Of a DNA stretch of 64,000 bases, positions 1 through 7,445 are shown piece by piece (within the stretch, counting starts at the first letter, position 1; every line of letters starts with the position of its first letter). The stretch lies in NCBI GenBank assembly GCA_041572755.1, contig JBFFRY010000001.1:62001-126000 (forward strand), in the 5' to 3' direction. The DNA comes from JBFELU01 sp041572755 (lineage in GTDB: Bacteria > Actinomycetota > Acidimicrobiia > Spongiisociales > UBA11373). The position numbers and the translations under genes were made by a program. The notes beneath the pieces were generated by a model. The model saw nothing but the letters and a program-made list of their open reading frames with translations. It was not told where the DNA came from and ran no database searches.

Positions 1-29
1 ACGAGGTGCTCGCGGCGGTCGCCGGCTAG
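1..29 (+). CDS. C-terminal tail of an upstream gene, possibly YebC/PmpR family (partial)
   Basis: The third frame reads EVLAAVAG followed by a TAG stop at 27-29, so a gene that begins outside the window ends here. YebC-family regulators commonly sit directly upstream of ruvC and often end in a similar EVLAA-type tail. Eight residues are too few to prove identity, so the name rests mainly on gene order. Confidence 0.35.
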
Positions 30-72
30 CGCCGCCCCGGTGTCGATCCTGGCCGGTGTCGGGCTCACCCTC

Positions 73-78
73 TAACCT
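73..78 (+). promoter_or_regulatory. -10 element of the ruvC promoter
   Basis: TAACCT fits the actinobacterial TANNNT -10 pattern. It lies 9 bases before the ruvC ATG, so the transcript would begin 2-3 bases before the start codon (near-leaderless). No clear -35 is visible. Confidence 0.45.
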
Positions 79-87
79 ATCGAACAC

Positions 88-588
88 ATGTACGTCCTCG
101 GCATCGATCCCGGCCTCTCCGTCACCGGGTATGGGGTTGTCGGCGTCTCGGGCACGAGTTTCCGGGCCGCCGCTGCGGGGGTGATCCGTACCCCGACCGA
201 CCGACCCGTGGCCGAGCGACTGGTCGAGCTGGCGGCGGACCTCGAGGCGGTGATCGCCGAGCATGCCGTGGAGGTGGCCGCCCTCGAGCAGGTGTTCGTC
301 AACCGCAACCTGCAAACGGCCACTTCGGTGGGCCGGGCTTCCGGAGTCGTCCTCCTGGCGTGTGCCCGCGCCGGGCTCGAGGTCTTCGAGTACACGCCGT
401 CGGCGGTGAAGATGGCCGTCGCCGGCTCGGGGAACGCTCCCAAGGAGCAGGTGCAGCGGATGGTGGCGAAGCGGCTGGGTCTCGATGCCGCTCCTCAGCC
501 GTCCGATGCCTCGGATGCGCTTGCCGTGGCGATCTGCCATCTGCAGGCCGCCCCGCTGCAGCGAGCCGTGGAGAGGGCCTCGCCGTGA
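88..588 (+). CDS. ruvC: Crossover junction endodeoxyribonuclease RuvC
   Basis: RuvC is the Holliday-junction resolvase. As a dimer it nicks two opposite strands of the four-way junction moved by RuvAB, finishing homologous recombination and fork repair. The 166-aa product has the usual family length and keeps the acidic catalytic set: Asp7 in GIDPG, Glu67 in ALEQVF, and Asp140 and Asp143 in QPSDASDALAVAICH. The ATG start has no Shine-Dalgarno (SD) sequence, which fits the -10 box just upstream and near-leaderless translation. The stop overlaps the ruvA GTG by four bases, so ruvC, ruvA and ruvB form one coupled operon. Confidence 0.96.
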   Translation: MYVLGIDPGLSVTGYGVVGVSGTSFRAAAAGVIRTPTDRPVAERLVELAADLEAVIAEHAVEVAALEQVFVNRNLQTATSVGRASGVVLLACARAGLEVFEYTPSAVKMAVAGSGNAPKEQVQRMVAKRLGLDAAPQPSDASDALAVAICHLQAAPLQRAVERASP

Positions 589-1157
589 TCGGCCGCCTGC
601 GCGGGCTGGTGGCCGCCAAGGGTGTCGATGCGGCGATCCTCGACGTCGCCGGCGTCGGCTACGAGGTGGCGATGTCGCCTCGCAGCCTGGCCGAGCTGCC
701 GTCGGTGGGGGAGGAGGCGGTGGTTCACACCCATCTCCACGTTCGCGAGGACCAGCAGGCACTGTTCGGATTCGGCACCGAAGGGGAGCGAGACCTCTTC
801 CGCGTCCTCTTGGGGGCGAGCGGCATCGGGCCCAAGCTGGCGCTCGCCCTGTTGGGGACGATGACACCCGATGAGCTCCGCCGGGCCGTGCTCACCGAGG
901 ACCCGGATGCGCTCACGGTGGTGCCCGGCATCGGGAAGCGGAGCGCCCAGAAGTTGATACTCGATCTCCGCTCCCGCCTCGAGCTCCCCGACGGGGAACT
1001 GGTCGCCGGCGGCAACCTGGCGGAGGTGCGAGCAGCCCTGGAGGGCCTCGGCTACCAGTCCGCCGAGATCCGGGAGGCCCTGACCGGTCTCAGCACCGCC
1101 GATACCGAGGTGGAGGACCTGCTGCGTACCGCCCTGCAGCGGCTGGGGGGCCGATGA
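585..1157 (+). CDS. ruvA: Holliday junction branch migration protein RuvA
   Basis: RuvA binds the four-way junction as a tetramer and loads the RuvB motor. The start is taken as GTG in the GTGA overlap with ruvC because the product then begins MIGRLRG, the normal RuvA N-terminus; a longer open frame upstream only shadows ruvC. The 190-aa protein has the N-terminal OB fold (about 1-62), two helix-hairpin-helix motifs (GIGPKLALALLG near 90 and VPGIGKRSAQKL near 108-119) and a C-terminal RuvB-binding domain (about 145-190). The stop overlaps the ruvB ATG (ATGA). Confidence 0.95.
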   Translation: MIGRLRGLVAAKGVDAAILDVAGVGYEVAMSPRSLAELPSVGEEAVVHTHLHVREDQQALFGFGTEGERDLFRVLLGASGIGPKLALALLGTMTPDELRRAVLTEDPDALTVVPGIGKRSAQKLILDLRSRLELPDGELVAGGNLAEVRAALEGLGYQSAEIREALTGLSTADTEVEDLLRTALQRLGGR

Positions 1158-2176
1158 GGGAAGAGGGAGTTCTCACCGGCCGCCTCACCCCCGAGGAGAT
1201 GGTCTTCGAGGCGGGGTTGCGCCCCCGCCGGATGGACGAGTTCATCGGCCAGGCCGCGCTCAAGGAGCGGCTGGCCATCCTGCTCGAAGCGGCCCGGGGC
1301 CGTGGTGAGCCGGTCGATCACGTGTTGTTCAGCGGTCCGCCCGGTCTCGGCAAGACCACCCTGGCAGGGATCCTCGCCAACGAGATGGAGGCCCAGATGC
1401 GGGCCACCTCGGGACCGGCGCTGGAAAGGGCCGGCGACCTCGCGGCGATCCTCTCCAATCTCGAGGCCGGCGACGTCCTGTTCATCGACGAGATCCATCG
1501 CCTCCCGCGGGCCGTCGAAGAGGTTCTGTACACCGCGATGGAGGACTTCCAGCTCGACATCGTCGTTGGGAAGGGTCCGGGGGCTCGGTCGATCCGGCTC
1601 GACCTGCCGCCCTTCTCGCTGATGGGCGCCACCACTCGTGTCGGGCGGGTGTCACCTCCCCTGCGGGACCGCTTCGGATACGTTGCACGGATCGAGTACT
1701 ACCCACCGAAGGAACTGCGATCGGTCGTCGATCGGTCGGCGGAGATCCTGGCGGTCTCCACCGATGCCGACGGCGCCGCCGTCATCGCCGAGCGAAGCCG
1801 GGGAACGCCCCGCATCGCCAACCGGCTCCTGCGCCGGGTGCGCGACTATGCCGCCGTCCGTGGCGACGGCGCGGTGGACGGCGCCACGGCGAGACGGGCC
1901 CTGGAGGTCTTCGAGGTCGACGAGGTGGGGCTGGATCGGGTCGACCGGGCGATCCTCGAGGCGGTCGTCCACAAGTTCGGCGGTGGTCCGGTGGGACTGT
2001 CGACGCTGGCGATCGCCGTCTCCGAGGAACCGGAGACTGTGGAGGACGCCTACGAGCCGTATCTGCTCCAGATCGGCTTCCTGCAGCGAACCCCGCGGGG
2101 AAGGACCGCCACGGCGCTGGCTTATCGCCATCTGGGCGTCGAGGAGGATCCCACGGGGCAGGGCGAGCTGCTGTAG
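1154..2176 (+). CDS. ruvB: Holliday junction branch migration ATPase RuvB
   Basis: RuvB is the hexameric AAA+ motor that drives branch migration with RuvA. The 340-aa product has Walker A GPPGLGKT (61-68), Walker B LFIDEIH (109-115), a sensor/arginine-finger region around RDRFG and a C-terminal winged helix. The ATG lies in the ATGA overlap with ruvA. The gene ends 37 bases before queA, closing the resolvasome operon, although read-through into queA is likely. Confidence 0.96.
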   Translation: MREEGVLTGRLTPEEMVFEAGLRPRRMDEFIGQAALKERLAILLEAARGRGEPVDHVLFSGPPGLGKTTLAGILANEMEAQMRATSGPALERAGDLAAILSNLEAGDVLFIDEIHRLPRAVEEVLYTAMEDFQLDIVVGKGPGARSIRLDLPPFSLMGATTRVGRVSPPLRDRFGYVARIEYYPPKELRSVVDRSAEILAVSTDADGAAVIAERSRGTPRIANRLLRRVRDYAAVRGDGAVDGATARRALEVFEVDEVGLDRVDRAILEAVVHKFGGGPVGLSTLAIAVSEEPETVEDAYEPYLLQIGFLQRTPRGRTATALAYRHLGVEEDPTGQGELL

Positions 2177-2201
2177 GCCGGGTCGGGCCTGGGTCCGGTG
2201 T

Positions 2202-2207
2202 CAAACT
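2202..2207 (+). promoter_or_regulatory. Possible -10 element before queA
   Basis: CAAACT lies exactly 6 bases before the GTG chosen for queA, the spacing seen at the clearer leaderless starts in this window. The first base departs from TANNNT, so the call is weak. Confidence 0.3.
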
Positions 2208-2213
2208 GTGGGG

Positions 2214-3221
2214 GTGAAGACCGCCGAGTTCCACTACGACCTGCCCGACGGGGCCGTCGCCCAGACCCCGATCGAGCCGCGCGACGCCTCCCGCCTCCTG
2301 GTGGTGAAGGGGATGGAGGACCATCGCTTCGCCGACCTCCCCGGGTTGTTGCACGAAGGCGACGTGGTCGTCGTCAACCGCACCCGGGTGCGCCGAGCTC
2401 GCCTGATCGGGTCGAAACACCCCACCGGTGGCCGGGTCGAGATACTGCTGCTCGCTCCGCTCGGCGACGGCAGATGGGATGCGTTGGTGCGCCCGGCCCG
2501 GCGGCTGCGCGCCGGCACCGAGGTCCGCTTCGAGGGCGTTGAGGGGCGTCTCGAGAGCGATCCCGACGGGGGGCGAGCCGTGGTGATGCTGGGTGCCGAC
2601 GGCGACGACCTCGAGGGGGCCATCGAAAGGGCCGGCGAGGTCCCCCTCCCGCCGTACTTCACCGGTGAGCTGAGCGACCCGGAGCGCTACCAGACTGTGT
2701 TCGCCGCGGATCCGGGATCGGCCGCCGCACCGACCGCCGGCCTGCACTTCACGGCGGGGGTGTTGCGGGGATTGGCGGAGCGCGCCATTCCGGTGGTCGC
2801 CGTCGATCTGGAGATCGGGCTCGACACCTTCAGGCCCATCTCCTCGGATGAGGTCGAGGGTCATGCCATGCACACGGAGCGCTATCGGGTGAGCGGCGAG
2901 GTGGTCGCCGCGGTGGAGGAGTCCCGTGCCCGGGGCGGTCGGGTGGTGGCGGTCGGCACCACGGTGGTGCGGGCGCTGGAGAGCGCCGCCTCTGCAGGGG
3001 CGCTGCGGGCCGCCGACGGCTCGACGGGCCTGTTCATCACTCCCGGCTACCCATTCCGGGTCGTCGACGTGCTGATCACCAACTTCCATCTGCCGTCCTC
3101 TTCGCTCATCGTGTTGGTGGCGGCCTTCATGGGTGAGGGGTGGCGGCCTCTCTACGAAGAGGCACTGCGGCGCGGCTACCGCTTTCTCTCCTTCGGCGAC
3201 GCCATGCTGGTGGAACGATGA
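2214..3221 (+). CDS. queA: S-adenosylmethionine:tRNA ribosyltransferase-isomerase QueA
   Basis: QueA transfers and isomerises the ribose of SAM onto preQ1-modified tRNA to make epoxyqueuosine at wobble position 34. The 335-aa product starts MKTAEFHYDLP, the family N-terminus, and contains APTAGLHFT and the late NFHLPSSSLIVLVAAFMG segment typical of QueA. The open frame extends far upstream inside ruvB. GTG 2214 is chosen because it gives the family N-terminus; GTG 2208 would add two residues. The stop overlaps tgt by ATGA, pairing two steps of queuosine synthesis. Confidence 0.93.
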   Translation: MKTAEFHYDLPDGAVAQTPIEPRDASRLLVVKGMEDHRFADLPGLLHEGDVVVVNRTRVRRARLIGSKHPTGGRVEILLLAPLGDGRWDALVRPARRLRAGTEVRFEGVEGRLESDPDGGRAVVMLGADGDDLEGAIERAGEVPLPPYFTGELSDPERYQTVFAADPGSAAAPTAGLHFTAGVLRGLAERAIPVVAVDLEIGLDTFRPISSDEVEGHAMHTERYRVSGEVVAAVEESRARGGRVVAVGTTVVRALESAASAGALRAADGSTGLFITPGYPFRVVDVLITNFHLPSSSLIVLVAAFMGEGWRPLYEEALRRGYRFLSFGDAMLVER

Positions 3222-4330
3222 CTCACGCCGTGACCTTCACCACGGAGGCGAGCGACGGTGCGGCCCGCCGCGGTGTGCTGACCACCTCCCACGGCCGGGT
3301 GGCCACTCCGGCGTTCATGCCGGTGGGGACCCGCGGCTCGGTGCGGGCGCTCGACGTGCGCGACCTCACCGAAGCCGGGGCCCGAATGGTGCTCGCCAAC
3401 ACGTATCACCTCATGCTCAGGCCCGGAGCGGGGGTGATCGCCGATCGGGGAGGCCTGCACGGCTTCATGGGCTGGGAGGGACCGACGCTCACCGATTCCG
3501 GGGGCTACCAGGTGTTCTCCCTCGACCCCCGGGTGGATGACGAGGGGGTCACGTTCCGCTCCACCTACGACGGGTCGGCGGTCCGGCTGACTCCCGAGGA
3601 AGCGACCAGGGTGCAGGAGCAACTGGGAGCCGATGTGGCGATGGTGCTCGATCACCTGGTCGGCCTTCCGGCCGTTCGGGAGGCCGTTGCGGATGCCGCG
3701 GAACGGTCCCTGCGGTGGGCGGAGCGGGCTCTGGCGGTGCACACCCGGGACGATCAGGCTCTCTTCGGCATCATCCAGGGGGGGACCGACCCGGAGCTGC
3801 GGTCGGCCAGCGCCGAAGCGACGGCGGCCCTCGGCTTCTCGGGGTTCGGGATCGGCGGATTGTCGGTGGGGGAGCCTCCCGCCGACCGCAATGCGGCGCT
3901 GGAGGTGACCGTGGCCCACCTTCCTTCCGATCGAGTCCGTTACGTGATGGGGCTGGGGGATACCGAGGGAGTGCTCGACGCCGTGGCTCGGGGATGCGAT
4001 CTCTTCGACTGCGTTTGGCCGACCCGACTGGCCCGACACGGGAAGGTGCTGACGCGAGCCGGGGACTTCTCCATCAAGCGGGCCGAGTTCGTGAGCGACG
4101 ATCGGCCGCTCGACGGGGATTGCGGGTGTTTCACGTGCCGGCACCACAGCCGCGCCTACCTGCGGCACCTCCGCAACACCGGGGAGCTCCTGGGGCACCG
4201 GCTTTTGAGCATCCACAACCTGACGTACACGCTCGACGTCATGGAAGGCGCCCGCACCGCTATCACCGCCGGAGCCTTCGAGGCGTATCGAGCCTCGGTG
4301 ACGGCCGCTCGCGCCCCTGGACGTTTGTAG
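3218..4330 (+). CDS. tgt: Queuine/preQ1 tRNA-guanine transglycosylase
   Basis: Tgt exchanges guanine-34 in GUN-anticodon tRNAs for preQ1, the step before QueA. The 370-aa TIM-barrel protein has TDSGGYQVFSL with the catalytic Asp near 93, a second Asp in LFDCVWPTR near 264 that acts as the covalent nucleophile, and the C-terminal zinc site CGCFTC followed by a later His (about 301-330). The start is the ATG overlapping queA; a longer frame upstream lies inside queA. The queA-tgt pairing is common in bacteria. Confidence 0.95.
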   Translation: MTHAVTFTTEASDGAARRGVLTTSHGRVATPAFMPVGTRGSVRALDVRDLTEAGARMVLANTYHLMLRPGAGVIADRGGLHGFMGWEGPTLTDSGGYQVFSLDPRVDDEGVTFRSTYDGSAVRLTPEEATRVQEQLGADVAMVLDHLVGLPAVREAVADAAERSLRWAERALAVHTRDDQALFGIIQGGTDPELRSASAEATAALGFSGFGIGGLSVGEPPADRNAALEVTVAHLPSDRVRYVMGLGDTEGVLDAVARGCDLFDCVWPTRLARHGKVLTRAGDFSIKRAEFVSDDRPLDGDCGCFTCRHHSRAYLRHLRNTGELLGHRLLSIHNLTYTLDVMEGARTAITAGAFEAYRASVTAARAPGRL

Positions 4331-4336
4331 CGCGAC

Positions 4337-4342
4337 TACGAT
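4337..4342 (+). promoter_or_regulatory. -10 element for the yajC-secD-secF operon
   Basis: TACGAT follows the tgt stop. A start about 7 bases downstream would give a leader of about 40 bases containing the GGAGG SD sequence at 4382-4386 before the yajC ATG. This supports ATG 4391 over the in-frame ATG 4343, which abuts the -10 box. Confidence 0.4.
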
Positions 4343-4390
4343 ATGTCGGCTTTCGCCGACGCGCCGCTCGAGCCGGCATACGGAGGGTCA

Positions 4391-4708
4391 ATGCTCACCA
4401 TCCTTGCGCAGGAAACCGACGCGTCGACCACGGCCAGTCCGTGGTTGACCATCATCCTCTGGGTCGCCGTGATGGGCGCCCTCTTCTACTTCCTGCTGAT
4501 CCGTCCCCAGCGTTCGCGGATGAAGCGACACCAGGCGCTGGTGTCGGCACTCGAAGTCGGCGATGAGGTGCAGACGGTGGGCGGCATCATCGGCACGATC
4601 GAGTACATGGACGACCACACCGTCGTTCTGCAGGTCGAGGGTGGCGGAAGGCTCCGGGTGGTGCGCCGCGCTCTCGCCGACAAGATGCAACCGCCGCCCG
4701 CCGAGTAG
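4391..4708 (+). CDS. yajC: Preprotein translocase accessory subunit YajC
   Basis: YajC is a small membrane protein that associates with SecDF at the Sec translocon. The 105-aa product has one membrane helix (about 15-37) followed by RPQ and a basic stretch, then a small cytosolic beta domain containing GDEVQTVGGIIGTIEYMDD, all family hallmarks. The start has GGAGG four bases upstream. It is followed within 10 bases by secD and then secF, the usual arrangement. Confidence 0.92.
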   Translation: MLTILAQETDASTTASPWLTIILWVAVMGALFYFLLIRPQRSRMKRHQALVSALEVGDEVQTVGGIIGTIEYMDDHTVVLQVEGGGRLRVVRRALADKMQPPPAE

Positions 4709-4715
4709 CGACACG

Positions 4716-6332
4716 ATGTCCCGTCGCAACGCCCTCATTCTGGTCATGGTGGCTCTGGCTCTCGCCTGGGGCTCCCTGGCTGCGGTGCTGGGTACCGGAA
4801 CCACGCCCAAACTGGGCTTGGACCTCCAGGGGGGCTTCTCGGTGGTCCTCGAGGCACCCGACGGAACCGATCCGAGTGTCCTCGACAAGGCGGTGGAGAT
4901 CATGGAGCGCCGCATCGAGGCGCTGGGGGGTGTTCAGGAGCCGGAGATCGCCGTGGTCGACGATCGCAGCATCGAGGTGCAACTCCCCGGCGTCACCGAC
5001 CGGGACCGAGCACTGTCGGCGGTGGGGACGACCGGCCAGCTGGCCTTCCGGCCGGTGCTCGCCATCCAGGGGGTGAGTCCCCTGGTGGTGAATGCCCTGA
5101 CGTCGGCCGCCGAGGAAGAGGCGGAGACGACCGAGGCCACGGAGACGACCGAGGCCACGGAGACGACTGAGGAAGAGCCGCTCGACCTGACCCCGTTCCT
5201 TCCCCCGGGGGTCACCATCTGCACTCCCGACGAGGATCTCGCCGGGCAACTCGGTTGTGTCGACGGGGAAACCGGGATCACGCTCAGCGACGACCCCACC
5301 CTGCAGGCCTTCCTGCCCTCAGAGGACGGCGCCGTCGTCTACCACCTGGCCCCGGCCCGGGTCTTGGGGAGCGACCTCAGCGACGCGTCCGCCCAATTCC
5401 AACAGGCCGGCGGCGGCGGGCTCCTCGGGGTCAGCGGCGGTGGGGTGGGGGAGTGGATCGTTGTTCTCGACTTCAACAGCGAGGGCGGCGACAAGTTTGA
5501 GGCGGTGACCGCCGAGTTGGCGAGGTACCCGCTGGGCGACCCCCAGCGGCAGTTCGGGATCGTGCTCGACGGCGTCGTGGTGTCGGCTCCCCAGATGGCA
5601 GAAGGCGTCGGACCGGAGGGGATCACCGGGGGCTCCGCGGTGATCACCGTCGGCAGCGCCGACGACCCGGAGGCCGAGGCCAGGGATCTGGCGGTCGTGC
5701 TCCGCTACGGTGCCCTGCCGGTCGCCTTCGAGCGATCGACGGAGCAGTCCGTGTCGGCCACCCTCGGGTCGGATTCGCTGCGTGCCGGGCTGATCGCCGG
5801 TATCGGCGGGCTCGTTCTGGTGGCGGCGGCGATGATCGCCTACTACCGGGCGCTCGGGCTCGTCAACGTGATCGGACTCACGGTGTTCGGGTCCCTGGTG
5901 TTCGTGGTCTACGGGGTGCTCGGCGCCACCCAGGGCGCGACGTTGACTCTCGCCGGTGTGGCCGGGGTGATCGTGTCCATCGGGATCACCTCGGACTCCT
6001 ACATCGTCTACTTCGAACGCATCAAGGAAGAGGTGCACAAGGGCCGCTCGCTGCGGTCGGCGATCGATCACGCCTTCGCCCGATCGTTCCGCACCATCCT
6101 GACTGCGGACACGGTTTCGTTCGCCGCAGCCATTCTCCTGTTCCTCCTCGCGGTCGGTTCGGTCAAGGGATTCGCCCTGGCTCTCGGGATAGCCACCGTG
6201 CTCGATGTCCTGGTGGCCTACTTCTACACCCGGCCGGCGGTGGCACTGGTGGCACGAAGCCGCTTTGGTGAGGGGGGAAGAATGAGCATTCGAGGGGCGA
6301 CCGGCTTGCCTCAGGAGGAAGCACCGGCATGA
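4716..6332 (+). CDS. secD: Protein translocase subunit SecD
   Basis: SecD works with SecF to pull secreted proteins across the membrane after SecA/SecYEG, using the proton motive force. The 538-aa product has a first membrane helix (about 6-25), the LGLDLQGG motif, a large extracytoplasmic P1 domain and five C-terminal helices (about 365-520). Start ATG 4716 gives MSRRNALILVMV. A Glu/Thr-rich insert around residues 130-155 comes from an 18-bp tandem repeat and probably forms a flexible loop in the exterior domain. The stop overlaps secF (ATGA). Confidence 0.94.
   Translation: MSRRNALILVMVALALAWGSLAAVLGTGTTPKLGLDLQGGFSVVLEAPDGTDPSVLDKAVEIMERRIEALGGVQEPEIAVVDDRSIEVQLPGVTDRDRALSAVGTTGQLAFRPVLAIQGVSPLVVNALTSAAEEEAETTEATETTEATETTEEEPLDLTPFLPPGVTICTPDEDLAGQLGCVDGETGITLSDDPTLQAFLPSEDGAVVYHLAPARVLGSDLSDASAQFQQAGGGGLLGVSGGGVGEWIVVLDFNSEGGDKFEAVTAELARYPLGDPQRQFGIVLDGVVVSAPQMAEGVGPEGITGGSAVITVGSADDPEAEARDLAVVLRYGALPVAFERSTEQSVSATLGSDSLRAGLIAGIGGLVLVAAAMIAYYRALGLVNVIGLTVFGSLVFVVYGVLGATQGATLTLAGVAGVIVSIGITSDSYIVYFERIKEEVHKGRSLRSAIDHAFARSFRTILTADTVSFAAAILLFLLAVGSVKGFALALGIATVLDVLVAYFYTRPAVALVARSRFGEGGRMSIRGATGLPQEEAPA
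5124..5171 (+). repeat. 18-bp in-frame tandem repeat in secD
   Basis: Two exact 18-base units (5124-5141, 5142-5159) and a partial third (5160-5171, one change) encode repeated ETTEAT residues. The unit length is a multiple of three, so copy-number change would alter the loop length without shifting frame. Confidence 0.85.
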
Positions 6333-7390
6333 ACGTCTTCCAACGGGCCTATCGCGGCGAGATCCGCGTCGACTTCGTCGGGCTGCGGCGCCGCTGGTTC
6401 ACGTTCTCGGCGGTGATCATCGGCATCTCGATCCTGGCGATGCTGCTGCGCGGGTTCAACTTCGGGATCGAGTTCGAGGGCGGGGCTCTGGTCGAGGTGG
6501 TTGAGAACCCCGCCCAGGCCACCGTCACCGAGGTTCGGGACGCCGTCGAGGGCATCGGGTTGGAGGGTGCCAAGGTGCAGGCCGTCAACGGCGGAGCCGG
6601 GATGCGGGTACAGACCGGGGAACTCGAACTCGACCAGGAGGACGGGTTGATCGCCACCCTGGCGGAGGTCACCGGTGTCGAGATCGGCGACGTGAGCCTC
6701 AAGTCGGTCGGCCCCACCTTCGGGACGCGGGTCGCCGAGTCGGCGATCCGGGCCCTGGTGATCTTCCTGATCGTGGTGGCGCTCTACATCTCGTGGCGCC
6801 TGGAGTGGAAGATGGCCATCGCCGCCCTCGTGGCCCTGGTCCACGATCTGCTGTTCACCGCCGGGATCTACTCGCTGATCGGCCTCGAGGTCACACCGGC
6901 CACGGTGATCGCCATCCTGACGATCCTCGGCTACTCGCTGTACGACACGGTCGTCGTGTTCGACAAGGTCACCGAGAACGTCGAGGAGCGAGGCGAGCGG
7001 CACACCTTTGCGGCGCTGGTGAACATGTCGATGAACCAGGTCTTGATGCGGTCCATCAACACTTCGCTGACGTCGCTGCTGCCCATCGGAAGCCTGCTGT
7101 TCGTCGGGTCACTGCTGCTGGGGGCCACCACCCTGCGGGAGTTCGCCCTGGCGCTCTTCATCGGCGTCGCGGTGGGGACCTACTCCTCGGTGTTCCTGGC
7201 CGCCCCGTTGCTGGCGGGGTGGAAGGAGCGGGAGGAGCACTGGCAGCGCATGCGGCGCCGGGTTCTCCGCAAGGGCGCCGAGGACGAATACGCGGCCCGG
7301 GGCATCGGGGAGCCGTCCGAGGAGGCCGATGTGATCGGTGTGACCGGTGCGGTTGCCCGGGCTCCCAAGAAGAGGCGCCGGAGGCGCTGA
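6329..7390 (+). CDS. secF: Protein translocase subunit SecF
   Basis: SecF is the partner of SecD in the proton-driven late step of protein export. The 353-aa product has a first helix (about 25-45), the FNFGIEFEGG motif matching the SecD/SecF signature, a short P1-type exterior domain and five further helices with SLYDTVVVFDKVTENV. The tail is strongly basic (KKRRRRR), as in many actinobacterial SecF proteins. It overlaps secD by ATGA. Its stop lies 16 bases before the leader ORF of rsh. Confidence 0.94.
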   Translation: MNVFQRAYRGEIRVDFVGLRRRWFTFSAVIIGISILAMLLRGFNFGIEFEGGALVEVVENPAQATVTEVRDAVEGIGLEGAKVQAVNGGAGMRVQTGELELDQEDGLIATLAEVTGVEIGDVSLKSVGPTFGTRVAESAIRALVIFLIVVALYISWRLEWKMAIAALVALVHDLLFTAGIYSLIGLEVTPATVIAILTILGYSLYDTVVVFDKVTENVEERGERHTFAALVNMSMNQVLMRSINTSLTSLLPIGSLLFVGSLLLGATTLREFALALFIGVAVGTYSSVFLAAPLLAGWKEREEHWQRMRRRVLRKGAEDEYAARGIGEPSEEADVIGVTGAVARAPKKRRRRR

Positions 7391-7394
7391 GCCC

Positions 7395-7400
7395 TACAAT
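7395..7400 (+). promoter_or_regulatory. -10 element upstream of the rsh leader ORF
   Basis: TACAAT is close to the consensus -10 and lies just after the secF stop. The ATG of the 12-codon leader ORF begins 6 bases later, so transcription should start at or next to that ATG. Confidence 0.6.
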
Positions 7401-7406
7401 CGGGGG

Positions 7407-7445
7407 ATGAAGGACCCGTGCGGCGCCGGTGAGGTGTCGCGATGA
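7407..7445 (+). CDS. 12-codon leaderless leader ORF coupled to rsh
   Basis: The ORF encodes MKDPCGAGEVSR. Its ATG sits 6 bases after the TACAAT -10 box, the geometry of a leaderless mRNA. Its TGA stop overlaps the rsh ATG (ATGA at 7442-7445), and its last codons contain GGTGAGG, which would also serve as the rsh SD sequence. Translation of this peptide could therefore couple to, or meter, rsh translation. No homologue is recognised, and coding potential cannot be proved at this length. Confidence 0.5.
   Translation: MKDPCGAGEVSR

Noticed and set aside
4343..4390. Longer YajC starting at ATG 4343
   Set aside because: That ATG directly abuts the TACGAT -10 box and has no SD sequence; ATG 4391 has GGAGG at the right spacing and gives the normal YajC length.
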